Numbered from the stretch's first letter, positions 20,552 through 34,500 are shown. The stretch: DNA of 38,964 nucleotides from an uncultured Clostridia bacterium (GCA_947627415.1 CANQVU010000009.1:1-38964), one strand, 5' to 3'. Translations and numbers: made by a program. The notes: a model not told the origin generated them from the letters alone.

Positions 20552-20720
20552 CACCACCTCTCATACGAAGATTCGTAAAAATTGGTGGCAAAACCACATC
20601 TGCTTTTCATCATTTCCTATGTTAGATAGTATAACACATGTTTTACAATAAGACAATAAAAACAAATATTTTTTTGTTAAATTATATAAAGTTACTCAAA
20701 GGATTAGATAATATTAATTT

Positions 20721-20751
20721 AAAACGCGAAGCCAAAATGGTTTCGCGTTAT
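20721..20751 (-). terminator. Hairpin terminator (aacgcgaagccaaaatggtttcgcgtt)
   Basis: Inverted repeat immediately downstream of eno. Confidence 0.75.
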
Positions 20752-20761
20752 CTAATTTAAT

Positions 20762-22099
<1,338 letters not shown>

Positions 22100-22115
22100 T
22101 TATAAATTAATTAAC

Positions 22116-23643
22116 TTATTTCTCTATTAAACTTTCGCCAGTCATTTCTTCAGGTTTTTCTATTCCCATAATATCAAGCATTGTTGGTATTAAATCTGCA
22201 AGTCTTCCTTCTTTTAGTTTTGCATCTTTTCCTACTAATATTAATGGTACTACATTTGTTGTATGTGCTGTATGTGGTTCGCCTGTGCTATAGTCTATCA
22301 TTTGTTCTGAATTTCCATGATCAGCTGTAATTAACAAAATTCCTCCGTTATTTTCTACTGCTTCTATAACTCTTCCTACACATTCATCTATTGTTTCTAA
22401 TGCTTTTATAGCAGCATCTAAATTTCCTGTATGTCCCACCATGTCTGGATTTGCATAGTTTAATATTATAGAATCATATTTTTTAGAATTAATTGCTTCA
22501 ACTACATTGTCGGTTACTTCTATTGCACTCATTTCGGGTTTTAAATCATAAGTTTCTACTTTTGGTGATGGAATTAATATTCTATCTTCTCCTGGATATT
22601 GCTTTTCTTCTCCTCCATTAAAGAAGAAAGTTACATGTGCATATTTTTCTGTTTCGGCAATTCTTAGCTGAGTCATGCCTCTTTTTCCTAATATTTCACC
22701 AAATGTATTTTTTATTTCATCTTTTTTAAACGCTATATGAACACCTTTAATTGTTTCATCATAATTAGTAAAGCACACATAATATAGTGGAAAATACTTT
22801 CTTTCAAATCCATTGAATTCTTTATCGACTAGACTTCTTGTAATTTCTCTTGCCCTATCTGGTCTGAAATTAAAGAATATTACTGAATCATTTTCTGAAA
22901 TAGTTGCAATTGGTTCCCCATTATTGCAAATTAAAGTTGGAACTACAAATTCATCAAATACTTCTTTTTGATATGATTTTTCTATTGCTAATCCCGCACT
23001 TGCTTCTTTTTCTCCAACGCCATTTACTAGTGCATCATATGCTTTGCTTACTCTTTCCCAGCGTTTGTCTCTATCCATTGCGTAAAATCTACCAGTTATA
23101 CTTGCAATTTTACCTACGCCTTTTTCTTCCATTTTCTTTTCTAATTCTGCTATATAGGTTTCTGCAGAAGCTGGAGGTGTGTCTCTTCCATCTAAAAAGC
23201 AATGTACATATACATCTTCAAAATCCTTTCTTTTTGCAAGTTCTAGTAATGCATATAAATGTCTAATATGGCTATGCACTCCTCCATCTGATAATAATCC
23301 CATTATATGCAATTTAGAATGATGTTTTTGGCAATTTTCTATTGCACCTACAAGTTCTGGTATGCTAAAGAAGTCTCCATCCTCTATTGATTTTGTTATT
23401 CTTGTTAATTCTTGATAAACAATTCTTCCTGCTCCTATATTTGTATGGCCTACTTCTGAATTTCCCATTTGTCCGCTCTGGAAGTCCTACATCTAATCCA
23501 CTAGTTCTTATTGTTGTAGTAGGATTTTGTTTCATTAGTTTATCTAAAACTGGTGTGTTTGCAAGTTTTACTGCATTTCCTTCTTCTCTTTCGTTTATTC
23601 CAAACCCATCTAATATCATAAGCATTGTTAATTTTTTATCCAT
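22116..23643 (-). CDS. gpmI: 2,3-bisphosphoglycerate-independent phosphoglycerate mutase, requiring one +1 shift at CGG
   Basis: [14 protein letters not shown]...GLDVGLPE[C][21 protein letters not shown]; 1528 nt minus 1 = 509 codons. Confidence 0.96.
23473..23475 (-). other. CGG +1 frameshift site in gpmI (GAG C GGA)
   Basis: GLPE / [10 protein letters not shown]. Confidence 0.92.
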
Positions 23644-23666
23644 AATTATATCTTTCCTCTTCTTCC

Positions 23667-24416
23667 TTATTTGTAATTTACTATCTTTGCAAATTCTTGT
23701 GCGTCTAAGCTTGCTCCGCCTACTAATCCTCCATCTATATCTGACATTTCAAATAAATCTTTTGCATTTGATGATTTTACACTTCCGCCGTACTGTATTA
23801 TAACACGTTCTGCTACATTTTTTCCATATATTTCTTCTATTTTTTCCCTAATCCATTTTATTGTTTCATTTGCATCTTCTTTTGTAGCTGTTTTCCCTGT
23901 ACCGATTGCCCAAATTGGTTCATATGCTATAATTGTTTTTTCTACCTCATCATTTTTAAGTCCTTCTAATGCAAGTTTTGTTTGCATTGTTACAATATCT
24001 TTTGCTGAACCTTTTTCTCTTTGCTCTAAACTTTCTCCCACGCATACTATTGGTTTTAGTCCTAAACTAAGAGCTTTTTTCAATTTTTTATTTACTGTTT
24101 CATCAGTTTCTCCATAATATGCTCTTCTTTCTGAATGTCCAATTATTACATATTCTACTCCTATTGATTTTAGCATTTCTCCTGAAATTTCTCCAGTATA
24201 TGCACCTTTTTCTTCATAGTGCATATTTTGTGCTCCTATTTTTATATTTGTATCTTGAGTATGTAATAAGCTATAAAATAAATCTGTATATGGAACACAT
24301 AGAACGACTTCGCTTTCTGCATTCTTTATAAGTGGTGCGAGTTCTGAAATAAACTCCATAGCCTCGTTTGGTAATTTGTTCATTTTCCAATTTCCTGCAA
24401 TTACTTTTTTTCTCAT
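23667..24416 (-). CDS. tpiA: Triosephosphate isomerase
   Basis: MRKKVIAGNWKMNK start with gggag RBS; the ORF-track extension to 24485 is translated repeat sequence. Confidence 0.96.
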   Translation of the reverse strand: MRKKVIAGNWKMNKLPNEAMEFISELAPLIKNAESEVVLCVPYTDLFYSLLHTQDTNIKIGAQNMHYEEKGAYTGEISGEMLKSIGVEYVIIGHSERRAYYGETDETVNKKLKKALSLGLKPIVCVGESLEQREKGSAKDIVTMQTKLALEGLKNDEVEKTIIAYEPIWAIGTGKTATKEDANETIKWIREKIEEIYGKNVAERVIIQYGGSVKSSNAKDLFEMSDIDGGLVGGASLDAQEFAKIVNYK

Positions 24417-24448
24417 AGAATTAATCTCCCTTTCATTTTCCTCTTTTT

Positions 24449-24476
24449 CGGGTCGCCCAAGTGTGCGACCCCTACA
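24449..24476. repeat. Palindromic repeat cgggtcgcccaagtgtgcgacccctaca
   Basis: Same family as 19452 and 38132. Confidence 0.75.
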
Positions 24477-24556
24477 CGTTTTCATTTATATATAAAACAA
24501 ATCAAAATTAGTGTATTGTGCATTTTAATTAGCACCTACAAGTCCCTAGAACCTAC

Positions 24557-25744
24557 TCATTTGTTTTGAAGGCAGTCTATTCCTGGAAGAACTTTACCTT
24601 CTAAGAATTCAAGTGAAGCTCCTCCTCCTGTTGATATGTGTGTCATTTTATCTGCTAATCCTAGTTTTTCAATGGCAGCTGCAGAGTCTCCTCCACCTAT
24701 TATTGTTGTAGCATTTAAATTTGCTAAAATTTTTGCTATCTCATTTGTTCCATGCGCAAATTTTTCAAATTCAAATACACCTAAAGGTCCATTCCATACA
24801 ACGGTCTTTGCTTCTTTTAAAACTTGTTTAAAAGTTTCTATTGTTCTAGTACCAATATCTAATCCCATATATCCATCAGGAATTTGATCTGATGGCACTT
24901 CAATATAATCTACTTCATTAGAAAATTCTTTTGCTACTTTATTATCAACTGGTAATAATAATTTTACACCTTTAGTTTCTGCTTTTTCTAAAAGACTTTT
25001 TGCTAAATCTAATTTATCTTCTTCACATAATGATGTTCCTATATTTAATCCTTTTGCTTTTAAGAAAGTATATGTCATCCCTCCACCTATTATTAATTTA
25101 TCTACTTTATCAATTAAATTTTCGATTACTCCTATTTTATCTGAAACTTTAGCTCCACCAAGTATTGCAATAAATGGCCTTTTAGGGTTTTCTAATGCTC
25201 CTCCTAAAAATTCTAATTCTTTCTCAATTAAAAATCCTGAAACTGCTGGTAAATAATCTGCAACTCCTGCTGTTGAACTATGAGCTCTATGTGATGTTCC
25301 AAAAGCATCATTTACATATATTTCTCCAAAACTTGCAAGTGATTTTGAAAATTCAGAATCATTTTTTTCTTCTTCACTATGAAATCTAACATTTTCAAGA
25401 AGAATAACTTCTCCTTCTTTTATATTTGCTACAAGCGCCTTTGCGTCTTCACCTATAACATCTTTTGCAAGTTTTACTTCTTTTCCTAATAATTTAGATA
25501 ATTCTTCTGCTACTGGTTTTAATGAATATTTAGGATTAATTTCACCTTTAGGTCTTCCTAAATGTGAACAAAGTATAACTTTAGCATTATTATCTAACAG
25601 ATATTGTATTGTAGGAATAGCTGCTCTTATTCTTCTGTTGTCTGTTATTTTCCCTGTTTCCTTATCTAATGGCACATTAAAATCACACCTAACTAAAACT
25701 TTTTTACCTGTTACATCAATGTCTCTTACTGTTTTTTTATTCAT
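24557..25744 (-). CDS. pgk: Phosphoglycerate kinase
   Basis: [39 protein letters not shown]. Confidence 0.97.
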   Translation of the reverse strand: MNKKTVRDIDVTGKKVLVRCDFNVPLDKETGKITDNRRIRAAIPTIQYLLDNNAKVILCSHLGRPKGEINPKYSLKPVAEELSKLLGKEVKLAKDVIGEDAKALVANIKEGEVILLENVRFHSEEEKNDSEFSKSLASFGEIYVNDAFGTSHRAHSSTAGVADYLPAVSGFLIEKELEFLGGALENPKRPFIAILGGAKVSDKIGVIENLIDKVDKLIIGGGMTYTFLKAKGLNIGTSLCEEDKLDLAKSLLEKAETKGVKLLLPVDNKVAKEFSNEVDYIEVPSDQIPDGYMGLDIGTRTIETFKQVLKEAKTVVWNGPLGVFEFEKFAHGTNEIAKILANLNATTIIGGGDSAAAIEKLGLADKMTHISTGGGASLEFLEGKVLPGIDCLQNK

Positions 25745-25766
25745 ATTTTTCTCCTTTTCATCTTTA

Positions 25767-25821
25767 TAGGGGTCGCTGCCCTTAAGCAACCAATAGGCTG
25801 CCGAGGGCGGCAGCCCCTACA
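25767..25821. repeat. Palindromic repeat aggggtcgctgccc...gggcggcagcccctac
   Basis: GC-rich inverted repeat between gap and pgk. Confidence 0.75.
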
Positions 25822-25869
25822 GTTCATAATTTATAAGGGTAATTATATTAATTTCCTTATAATATATTA

Positions 25870-26886
25870 TTAATTTAATTCTGCAAAGTATTTTATTGTT
25901 CTTACCATCTGACTTGTATATGAATTCTCATTATCATACCATGCTACTACTTGAACTTGATATAATCCATCAGATATTTTTGTTACCATTGTTTGTGTTG
26001 CGTCAAATAAAGATCCATAAGTAATTCCTATAATATCAGAAGATACTAATAGTTCTTCTGTATATCCAAAAGATTGATTTGATTCTTTCTTCATTGCTTC
26101 ATTTATTTTTTCTGGAGTTATATCTTCTCCTTTAACAACTGCTACTAATATTGTAGTTGAACCAGTTGGTACTGGAACTCTTTGAGCAGATCCTATTAAT
26201 TTACCATTTAATTCTGGAATAACTAATCCAATTGCTTTTGCAGCTCCTGTTGAATTAGGAACAATGTTTACAGCAGCAGCTCTTGCTCTTCTTAAATCTG
26301 CTTTTCTATGTGGACCATCTAACAGCATTTGATCTCCTGTATATGCGTGAACTGTTGTCATTATTCCTGATTGAATAGGTGCATAATCATTTAATGCTTT
26401 TGCCATAGGTGCTAAACAGTTTGTTGTGCATGATGCTGCAGATATAATTTTGTCTTCTGCAGTTAATACACTTTCATTAACTCCAAACACTACTGTTTTT
26501 AAATCTTTTCCTGCTGGTGCTGATATAACTACCTTTTTAGCTCCTGCTTTAATATGAGCTTCTGCTTTTTCTTTTGTTGTATAGAATCCTGTACATTCTA
26601 ATACAACATCCACTCCTATTTTCCCCCAAGGTAAATCTGCTGCATCTTTTTCTGCATATATTTTTATTGTTTTTCCATCTACTGTTATAGAATCTTCTCC
26701 TGCAACTACAGTATCTGCTTTTTCATATCTTTTTTGTGCAGAATCATATTTTAATAAGTGAGCAAGCATGCTAGGACTTGTTAAATCGTTAATTGCGACG
26801 ATTTCATATCCCTCTGCTCCAAACATTTGTCTAAATGCAAGACGTCCAATACGTCCAAATCCATTAATTGCTACTTTTACTGACAT
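25870..26886 (-). CDS. gap: Glyceraldehyde-3-phosphate dehydrogenase
   Basis: [33 protein letters not shown]. Confidence 0.98.
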   Translation of the reverse strand: MSVKVAINGFGRIGRLAFRQMFGAEGYEIVAINDLTSPSMLAHLLKYDSAQKRYEKADTVVAGEDSITVDGKTIKIYAEKDAADLPWGKIGVDVVLECTGFYTTKEKAEAHIKAGAKKVVISAPAGKDLKTVVFGVNESVLTAEDKIISAASCTTNCLAPMAKALNDYAPIQSGIMTTVHAYTGDQMLLDGPHRKADLRRARAAAVNIVPNSTGAAKAIGLVIPELNGKLIGSAQRVPVPTGSTTILVAVVKGEDITPEKINEAMKKESNQSFGYTEELLVSSDIIGITYGSLFDATQTMVTKISDGLYQVQVVAWYDNENSYTSQMVRTIKYFAELN

Positions 26887-27077
26887 AAAAATTCCTCTCT
26901 TTCCGATGTTTTAAACATCTATCCATTATATTATTCTCAAATCAATTGTATTCTATAACAAAAAAAAATACAATTCAAGTATTCTTTTAAATATAATAGG
27001 AAATTCATATTATATTTAAAAGTTTATGCTATATTGCCTTGAAATTTACTTTCAAAATCAAATTCTCAAAAACAAAT

Positions 27078-27102
27078 AGCGGTCAAAGACCGCTTTTTTA
27101 TT
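27078..27102 (-). terminator. Hairpin terminator (agcggtcaaagaccgctttttt)
   Basis: Stem-loop with T-run. Confidence 0.75.
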
Positions 27103-27120
27103 TATTTATACAATTATTCT

Positions 27121-27495
27121 CTAAAAAACTCTTTTTCCCTTATATGTAATTGGAACTTCCTTAAATAAAAAGTTTTTAACTGATTTCCAAGTAATTTCTT
27201 TATGTAAAAATTCGTTTATTTCGTCTTCAACTTTTTGTTGATATGGTGTTAGTTCTACTTTTATTTCATAGAACAATACATTTTTTATTTTTGTCCACAC
27301 ACTCGTTTTCTCTGGTAAGTTTGTTTCAACTACTTTAAACTTAGATTTTTCATTCTTTGAGCTAAGTTCTGTTTCACTTAATTCTACTTCTTCTATATTT
27401 GAATTACTATTTACCTTCTTTAATACATCTGCAAGTTCCTTTACTGATTCATTTGCTAATTTTTCTGTTGTACTATTATCTAAATTTTCTGACAT
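27121..27495 (-). CDS. Hypothetical protein
   Basis: 124 aa ORF with plausible RBS; no family recognised. Confidence 0.5.
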   Translation of the reverse strand: MSENLDNSTTEKLANESVKELADVLKKVNSNSNIEEVELSETELSSKNEKSKFKVVETNLPEKTSVWTKIKNVLFYEIKVELTPYQQKVEDEINEFLHKEITWKSVKNFLFKEVPITYKGKRVF

Positions 27496-27660
27496 TTTGT
27501 ATCCCCCTCTTTAAGATATGTTATCATATCTACATTTCTTTTGTTAAATCAATTTACTATCAATTATCTATATAACTTATACTACAAATGTATTATTTTA
27601 TCAATACTTTTTGATTATTTTTATATTACTTTTCTGTTGCAATTTTGTTACAATTCTATT

Positions 27661-28983
27661 TCATATTTTCCCTATCAACTCTAGATTTTCTTCATCTATT
27701 ATTTTTACTGTTATAATCTTATTCTCTATATCTTTTTCTTTAATTTTGACAACCATATAATTAGACGTATGTCCTTTTGTAAAGCCATTTTCTTCTTGTT
27801 CAAATAATACTTCTAACTCGCTATTAATATATTTTTTTAAAAATTGTTTTTCATTTTTATTAGATAGCTCAATAAGTTTATGACTTCTTTCTTCTTTAAT
27901 ATTCCCATCCACTTGATTAGACATTACTGCTGCTCTAGTTCCCTTTCTTTGAGAATATTTAAATACATGCATTTTATAAAAATTAATTTTTTTCAAAAAA
28001 CTATATGTAATATTAAATTCCTCATCTGTCTCCCCTGGAAATCCAACTATAATATCTGTTGTAAGAGCAACATTTGGAAATGCATTTCTTAATCTTTGCA
28101 CTACTTTTTTAAAATCTTCTGCAGTATATTTCCTATTCATTCTTTTTAGAGTTTCCGTGCATCCACTCTGAAGAGATAAATGAAAATGATCACATATCTT
28201 GTCTAATTGTTTTAATTTTCGTACAAATTCATCTGTTATAATATTTGGCTCTAATGATCCAAGTCTTATTCTCTTTAGGCCATCTATTTTATTTATTTCC
28301 TCTAATAAGTCAATTAATCTTATATTACTATCTTCAAAATCAACACCATATGATGCAATATGAATACCTGTTATTACAACTTCTTGCAATCCTTTTTTCA
28401 CTATACTTTTAATTTCATTAATTATACTGTCCATTTTTCTACTTCTTACTCTTCCTTTAGCATATGGAATTATACAATATGAACAAAAATTATTACATCC
28501 ATCTTGTACTTTAATTACAGCCCTAGTTTTTTCTGTATATGTTGTTATTCCAAAATCTACAAATTGCTTTTGATTGTTTATATCTGTCATGGTAATTCTA
28601 TTATTATTAAAATTTGTTACAGAAGTATTTTTATTTAAATTACTAAGATACTTTTCAGTTATTTTTACGATATCTCTTTTTTCAGTGTTTCCTATAATTA
28701 AATCTATTTCTTCTATCTTCTCTAATTCATTTGCTGCAACTTGAGCATAACATCCTGTTACAATAAGAATAGATTTAGGATTTATTTGTTTTACTCTCCT
28801 TATTATTTGTCTGGATTTTCTATCAGACATATTGGTTACTGTGCATGTATTTATTACATATATATCTGATATATCTTCGAAATCAACTACTTCATAGTTT
28901 TTTTCTATAAACTTCTCAATCATTGCATTAGTCTCATATTGGTTTACTTTGCATCCTAATGTATAAAACGCTACTTTTTTCAT
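27661..28983 (-). CDS. mtaB: tRNA (N6-L-threonylcarbamoyladenosine(37)-C2)-methylthiotransferase
   Basis: YTLGCKVNQYETNAM; radical SAM motif CNNFCSYCIIP. Confidence 0.93.
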   Translation of the reverse strand: MKKVAFYTLGCKVNQYETNAMIEKFIEKNYEVVDFEDISDIYVINTCTVTNMSDRKSRQIIRRVKQINPKSILIVTGCYAQVAANELEKIEEIDLIIGNTEKRDIVKITEKYLSNLNKNTSVTNFNNNRITMTDINNQKQFVDFGITTYTEKTRAVIKVQDGCNNFCSYCIIPYAKGRVRSRKMDSIINEIKSIVKKGLQEVVITGIHIASYGVDFEDSNIRLIDLLEEINKIDGLKRIRLGSLEPNIITDEFVRKLKQLDKICDHFHLSLQSGCTETLKRMNRKYTAEDFKKVVQRLRNAFPNVALTTDIIVGFPGETDEEFNITYSFLKKINFYKMHVFKYSQRKGTRAAVMSNQVDGNIKEERSHKLIELSNKNEKQFLKKYINSELEVLFEQEENGFTKGHTSNYMVVKIKEKDIENKIITVKIIDEENLELIGKI

Positions 28984-28997
28984 TTTTTACTCCTTCA

Positions 28998-29030
28998 CGG
29001 GGAATTCAGGACAGTCCCTAGAATTCCCCT
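28998..29030. repeat. Palindromic repeat cggggaattcaggacagtccctagaattcccc
   Basis: Same family as 13914..13986. Confidence 0.65.
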
Positions 29031-29127
29031 CATGTTTGTTCCATATTTAAAAAATGAATAGCAAATTATTTATCAGTAATTATTCACTATTCATTATTAA
29101 TTATCTATATTAAAGAGGGGATACATT

Positions 29128-30147
29128 CTATCTTTTTGTTCTTCCATCCAATGTGTCTAAATTATCCAGTGCTTTTCCTGTTCCTAGAGCAACACAACTT
29201 ACTGCGTCTTCTGCTATCATTACATTTATTCCAGTTTGTTCTTGTAATAGCTTGTCCAATCCATCTACTAAGCATCCTCCACCTGTCATATATATTCCTC
29301 TATCACTTATATCTGCTGCAAGTTCTGGTGGTGTTTTTTCTAATGTAGAATGAACTGCTTCTATAATTAACATTGCTGGTTCTGCCAAAGCTTCCATCAT
29401 TTCACTTGATTTTATTGTTATTGTTTTAGGAAGACCTGTTATTAAATCTCTTCCTCTAATATTCATCTCTACATCTTGTATCTTTGGATATACGCAACCA
29501 ATATTAACTTTTAAGTCTTCTGCTGTTCTTTCTCCTATCATGACATTATGTTTTTTCTTGATATATTTTACTATTGCTTCATCAAATTTATCTCCAGCTA
29601 CTTTTAATGAAGTACTTACAACTGATCCTCCAAGTGATATAACTGCAATGTCTGTTGTTCCACCACCAATATCTACTACCATGTTTCCACATGGCTTAGA
29701 TATATCTATTCCCGCACCGATTGCTGCTGCAATTGGTTCTTCTATTAGGTATACTCTTCTTGCTCCAGCTTGCGATGCAGCATCTATTACTGCCTTTTTC
29801 TCAACTTCTGTTACTTGTGATGGTATACATATCATAATTCTTGGTGCAAATACAAATTTACCACATATTTTGTTTATAAAATGTTTAAGCATTTTTTCTG
29901 TAACTGTATAGTCAGATATTACTCCATCTTTTAGAGGTCTAGTTGCAACAATATTTCCTGGAGTTCTTCCAAGCATTCTTCTAGCTTCTCCACCTACTGC
30001 TAATACTTCATTTGTAATGTTATTTACTGCAACAACTGAAGGTTCTCTTAAAACAATACCTTTTCCTTTAACATATGCAATTACAGTAGCAGTACCTAAA
30101 TCTATTCCTATATCTTGTCCAAATCCAAAACCTCTAAAATTAAACAT
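29128..30147 (-). CDS. mreB: Rod shape-determining protein MreB/Mbl
   Basis: DIGIDLGTATVIAYVKGKGIVLREPSVVAV; DIGGGTTDIAVISLGG. Confidence 0.95.
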   Translation of the reverse strand: MFNFRGFGFGQDIGIDLGTATVIAYVKGKGIVLREPSVVAVNNITNEVLAVGGEARRMLGRTPGNIVATRPLKDGVISDYTVTEKMLKHFINKICGKFVFAPRIMICIPSQVTEVEKKAVIDAASQAGARRVYLIEEPIAAAIGAGIDISKPCGNMVVDIGGGTTDIAVISLGGSVVSTSLKVAGDKFDEAIVKYIKKKHNVMIGERTAEDLKVNIGCVYPKIQDVEMNIRGRDLITGLPKTITIKSSEMMEALAEPAMLIIEAVHSTLEKTPPELAADISDRGIYMTGGGCLVDGLDKLLQEQTGINVMIAEDAVSCVALGTGKALDNLDTLDGRTKR

Positions 30148-30318
30148 TTAGCATCTATCCTTTCTAATCTATATTATTATTTACAGAAATGTTACATTTA
30201 TGTTGCAATTATATTACAAAATAAATAAAATAGCAAATGTTTTTTATATTTTTTTAAATAATTTGCTATTTTATACTTGCTTGTATTTAATTTTATATAA
30301 TATAATCTTTAAATTAGG

Positions 30319-30810
30319 TTATGGTAGTATTGTATAGAAAACAAGAAGTCCTGCAATAGGTAAAGCTACTCTTAATTTATCATCTTCTATGCTATTAAGG
30401 AATTTATTTTTTTCTGTTTTTGTCATCTCATCAGTTATATCTAGAACTACTTTACCTATATTACTATAACTATAACTAATATCAAAATTAATTGTTTCAT
30501 TTACATTAAAATATTTTAATTCTTTATATTTAGTTCCTAAATATATTCCATCTTTATCATATAAATCAACTTGTAAATATTTAAGAGGGAGATGCTTGTC
30601 TGTATTATTAGTTATGCTTCCCTTTATATATCCATGTGAGTAAGTAGCTTTACATTCAGTTACCACAATCTCAGGAGATTGTAATTTTACCTCATAGTTT
30701 GTTATATCTTTAAAATTCTCTCTCATTGCTAAATTTGTTAATATGCTTATTATTATAAAAGATGCTATAAATATTAAAAAATATATCCAAAACTTCTTTA
30801 ATGTTGTCAT
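30319..30810 (-). CDS. Membrane-anchored FxLYD-domain-like protein
   Basis: N-terminal TM; VTECKATYSHGYIKGSITNNTDKHLPLKYLQVDLYDKDG. Confidence 0.6.
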   Translation of the reverse strand: MTTLKKFWIYFLIFIASFIIISILTNLAMRENFKDITNYEVKLQSPEIVVTECKATYSHGYIKGSITNNTDKHLPLKYLQVDLYDKDGIYLGTKYKELKYFNVNETINFDISYSYSNIGKVVLDITDEMTKTEKNKFLNSIEDDKLRVALPIAGLLVFYTILP

Positions 30811-30872
30811 TTTTATTTCTCCTTTTTGTTTAATTATTTATAATTATACTATATTTTTGACGCTTTGTAAAA

Positions 30873-31029
30873 TTTTTTTGTCTAAGTATATTGAATAAAT
30901 ATATACCGCTTCTACCTTTTTTATTTAGTTCTTGTTCTAATGCTCTTTTATAAATTTCTAATTGTTCCTTATATTTAGCTATTAATTCTTGCTCATTGTT
31001 ATTTGCTACATAATCTGTTTCGTAGTTCG
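30873..31029 (-). pseudogene. Remnant duplicate of the addA 3' end
   Basis: Near-identical to 31545..31700 inside addA; contains one extra A in an A-run that shifts its frame. Confidence 0.85.
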
Positions 31030-31037
31030 TAAAGGAA

Positions 31038-31066
31038 AAGTCTATTAGGAAATCCTAATAGACTGG
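31038..31066 (-). terminator. Hairpin terminator (agtctattaggaaatcctaatagact)
   Basis: Perfect inverted repeat downstream of the 31078..31374 gene. Confidence 0.7.
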
Positions 31067-31077
31067 TAATGATATGA

Positions 31078-31374
31078 TTAATTATTTAATAAATTTAAGA
31101 TATAATCTTTATCTTCTGCAACTTTAATGGTGGAACTATGACCTTTTAATAATATTTCAGTAACATATTCACCAATATTGGATTCTCCCAATTCTTTTTT
31201 TAAATGATCTATGTCAGTCTGCTTAAGTCCTTCAGATCCACCTAAAAGCTTATGAGTTTTTTTCACTTTTTCTATCTGATTAGGGTCAATATTTATATTT
31301 CCACACAAGTCAGGCCATCCATAGTCGTCATTTACAATAAGATGAACTTTCATATCATTTTTTCCTTTCTGCAA
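31078..31374 (-). CDS. Hypothetical protein (98 aa), inserted between two copies of the addA 3' end
   Basis: ORF with RBS-like aaagga before MKVHLIVND; followed by a terminator. Confidence 0.5.
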   Translation of the reverse strand: MQKGKNDMKVHLIVNDDYGWPDLCGNINIDPNQIEKVKKTHKLLGGSEGLKQTDIDHLKKELGESNIGEYVTEILLKGHSSTIKVAEDKDYILNLLNN

Positions 31375-31524
31375 TTCTGCATGTTGTCATAATATTTAAG
31401 CCATATCAAACTAGAAACTGACTTTAATTTTACTCTAGCTTGCTTTCCCAAAAAGGATTATGCAAAAAAATTATGCTACTTGATTATAGCATAATTTATG
31501 TTAATACACAAGTAAAATGAAAAT

Positions 31525-34500
31525 TTAATGACAGTCCATAGAAATTTTTTTATTTAAATATATTGAATAAATATATACCGCTTCTACCTTTTTATTTAAT
31601 GCTTGTTCTAATGCTCTTTTATAAATTTCTAATTGTTCCTTATATTTAGCTATTAATTCTTGCTCATTGTTATTTGCTACATAATCTGTTTTGTAGTCTA
31701 CTAATATAAGTTCATCATTTTTATTTATATAATATAAGTCTATAATTCCTTGAACTAATATCTTTTCATCTGTTTCATCATTATATATTTCGTTTGAAGG
31801 TATATAAATGTAAAATGGTTTTTCCTTTTGTATTTCTTTTGCTTCTTTAAGGTCTAAATACAAATCAGACTTAGTAAATTTTAATATTTTTTCTATATCA
31901 ATATATTTAGCTTGATTTTCATTTATTATCTTTGAAGCTATAAGTTCTTGTATTAGCTCTTTAACAGTTTGTTCATTATATTCTTTTTCTAAATCCAATT
32001 TTTGCATAATTAAATGCATTAATGTTCCGATTTCTGCTTTATTTAATTTTTGGTTATCAATTAAGAATTTTGGTTTTTCTATCATGTCTGCAATTTCTTT
32101 TTTAGCTCCCTTTGTAATATCTGTTACAGATGTTTTTCCTTCAATTTTTGTTGCCTTTATATATGGATATTTCCATGCTAAAATTTTATCTACTTTATCA
32201 AGTAATATTTTATCTTCTTTATTCCAATTCTCAGTATCGTCTTTTATTTCTTCGTTTTTATTCAATCCTATTTTTTCTTTTATTTCATTTTTATTTAAAT
32301 AATTTACTTCTAATATATCTTTTAGTTTTTCTTTATTATTAATATATACTAATTCTAACCAATCTAGATATGATTTTGCCTTTCTTATATTTACTATATT
32401 TAATTTGCTATTTTCATTATTTGGAGCCATATTTTCTTTTTCTGTAATTGATTTTTTTATATTTTTATCGCATCCTGTTATTATTAATTTTTCTTTTGCA
32501 CGGGTAGTAGCAACATACAAAAGTCTCATTTCTTCTGATAATATCTCATTTAGACTTTTTATTCTAATTGCTTCTTTTGCAAGTGTGTTATATTCAATCT
32601 TTCTTTCATAGTTTATATATTTAGGACCAAATCCCATATCTTGGTGTAATAATATACTTTGATTTAAGTCCTGCAAATTAAACATCTTTCCTGTTCCGCA
32701 TAAAAATACAACTGGAAATTCAAGTCCTTTGCTTTTATGAATACTCATTATTCTAATTACATTTTCATTTTCACCAATTATTTTTGCAGATCCTACATCT
32801 CCCGATGATTTACTTATTTTATCTATATAATTTATAAAATTGTATAATCCCTTAAAACTTGCTTTTTCATAATCTTTTGCTTTTTCAAATAGCAGTTTTA
32901 GATTAGCTGTTTTTAGTTTTCCATTAGGACTACTATTTACAAAATCATAATAATTTGTACTTTCATATATATACCATATAAGTTCATCTAAGCCTAAATA
33001 TTCTTGCTTTTGTTGCCACTCGTCTAACATTTTTAAAAAATTAACTACTTTTTCTTTTAGATTACTTTCTTCTCCGTTATTTTTTACTTCTTCTAATGCT
33101 TCATAATAACTTGTGTTTTTAGATGCAAGTCTAATCTCAACTAATTCGTTATCTGTAAATCCACCAATCTCAGATCTTAAAACAGCTACTAGTGGAATAT
33201 CTGAATTAGGATTATCTATAATTTTAAGTACAGATAAAATTATTTGTATTTCTTCTGTTTCAAAATAGCTTGCAGAAGAATCACTAAATACTGGTAATTC
33301 TAATTTGCTAAGTTCATCCTCATAAACTTGTGAAACATTAGATGTAGTTCTAAGTAATATTACAACATCTCTATACGTTACTTTTCTATATCCTTCTTTT
33401 TTATCATAAACACATAAATTGCTATTTAATAATTCCTTGATTCTATTTGCTACAAACTTTGCTTCTATCTCAGTTTTCTCTAAAACTTCTTCCTCTACTT
33501 TATCTTTTTCCTCATCTTCTGCCATATCTATAATATCTAATTCTACTTTTTCTGAATCTAATTCCCTATCATTTGAATCCTCAAAGTTTGCTCCATAATT
33601 CAAATATTCTTTTTCATCATATTCAATATCTCCAAGTTTTTTACTCATGATGTCTTCAAATATTATATTTGTAATATCTAATATGTTTTTTCTACTCCTA
33701 AAATTTTTAAAAAGCTGAATTTTAGTATTATCAGTACATTCTTTACTATCATCTTCTGCTAAAATATATCTATCATATTTTTCTAAAAATAACTCTGGTC
33801 TTGCTTGCCTAAATTTATATATGCTTTGTTTTACATCTCCAACCATAAATATATTACTTCCATTAGATATAGTAGTTAATATGTACTCTTGTACTAAATT
33901 GCTATCTTGATATTCATCTATTGCAATTTCTATAAATTTATCTTTATAATTTTTAGCAATATCTGTTGGAATATAATTACCTTCTTCATCTTTTTTAACT
34001 AATATTTTTAATGCATAATGCTCTATATCACTAAAGTCTATAATATTTTTATCTTTCTTATTATCTTGATACTTATTAGAAAATTCTAATATTATATTTT
34101 CTAAAGTTTTTAATATATTATACATTTCGTAAATATCTTTATTTGCTTCGTTTGATGAATATATAAAAATTTTATTTATTAAATCTTTTATTCTTCCTTT
34201 AACAATATCTCTTATTCCTTTGCATTCTTCCTTTAATTCACAATCTGTTTTAGGCTGTCTTGGCCATGTTCCAAATTTTATATTATTTAGGTTAGTATAT
34301 ATATCATCCCAGCTTTTAGAGGTTTTAATTAGATTTTTCAAATTTTGTATATCATTTAATATTGTATCATAGTATCTCTCTAAATCTATTTCTCTTTCAA
34401 GTTTTTTAGATAAGATTTCCAAATCATTTACACATAATTTAATTTCGTCAAAAGAATATTCAACTAAGATTTTTCCCCATAATGTTTTAGAAAAATCTTG

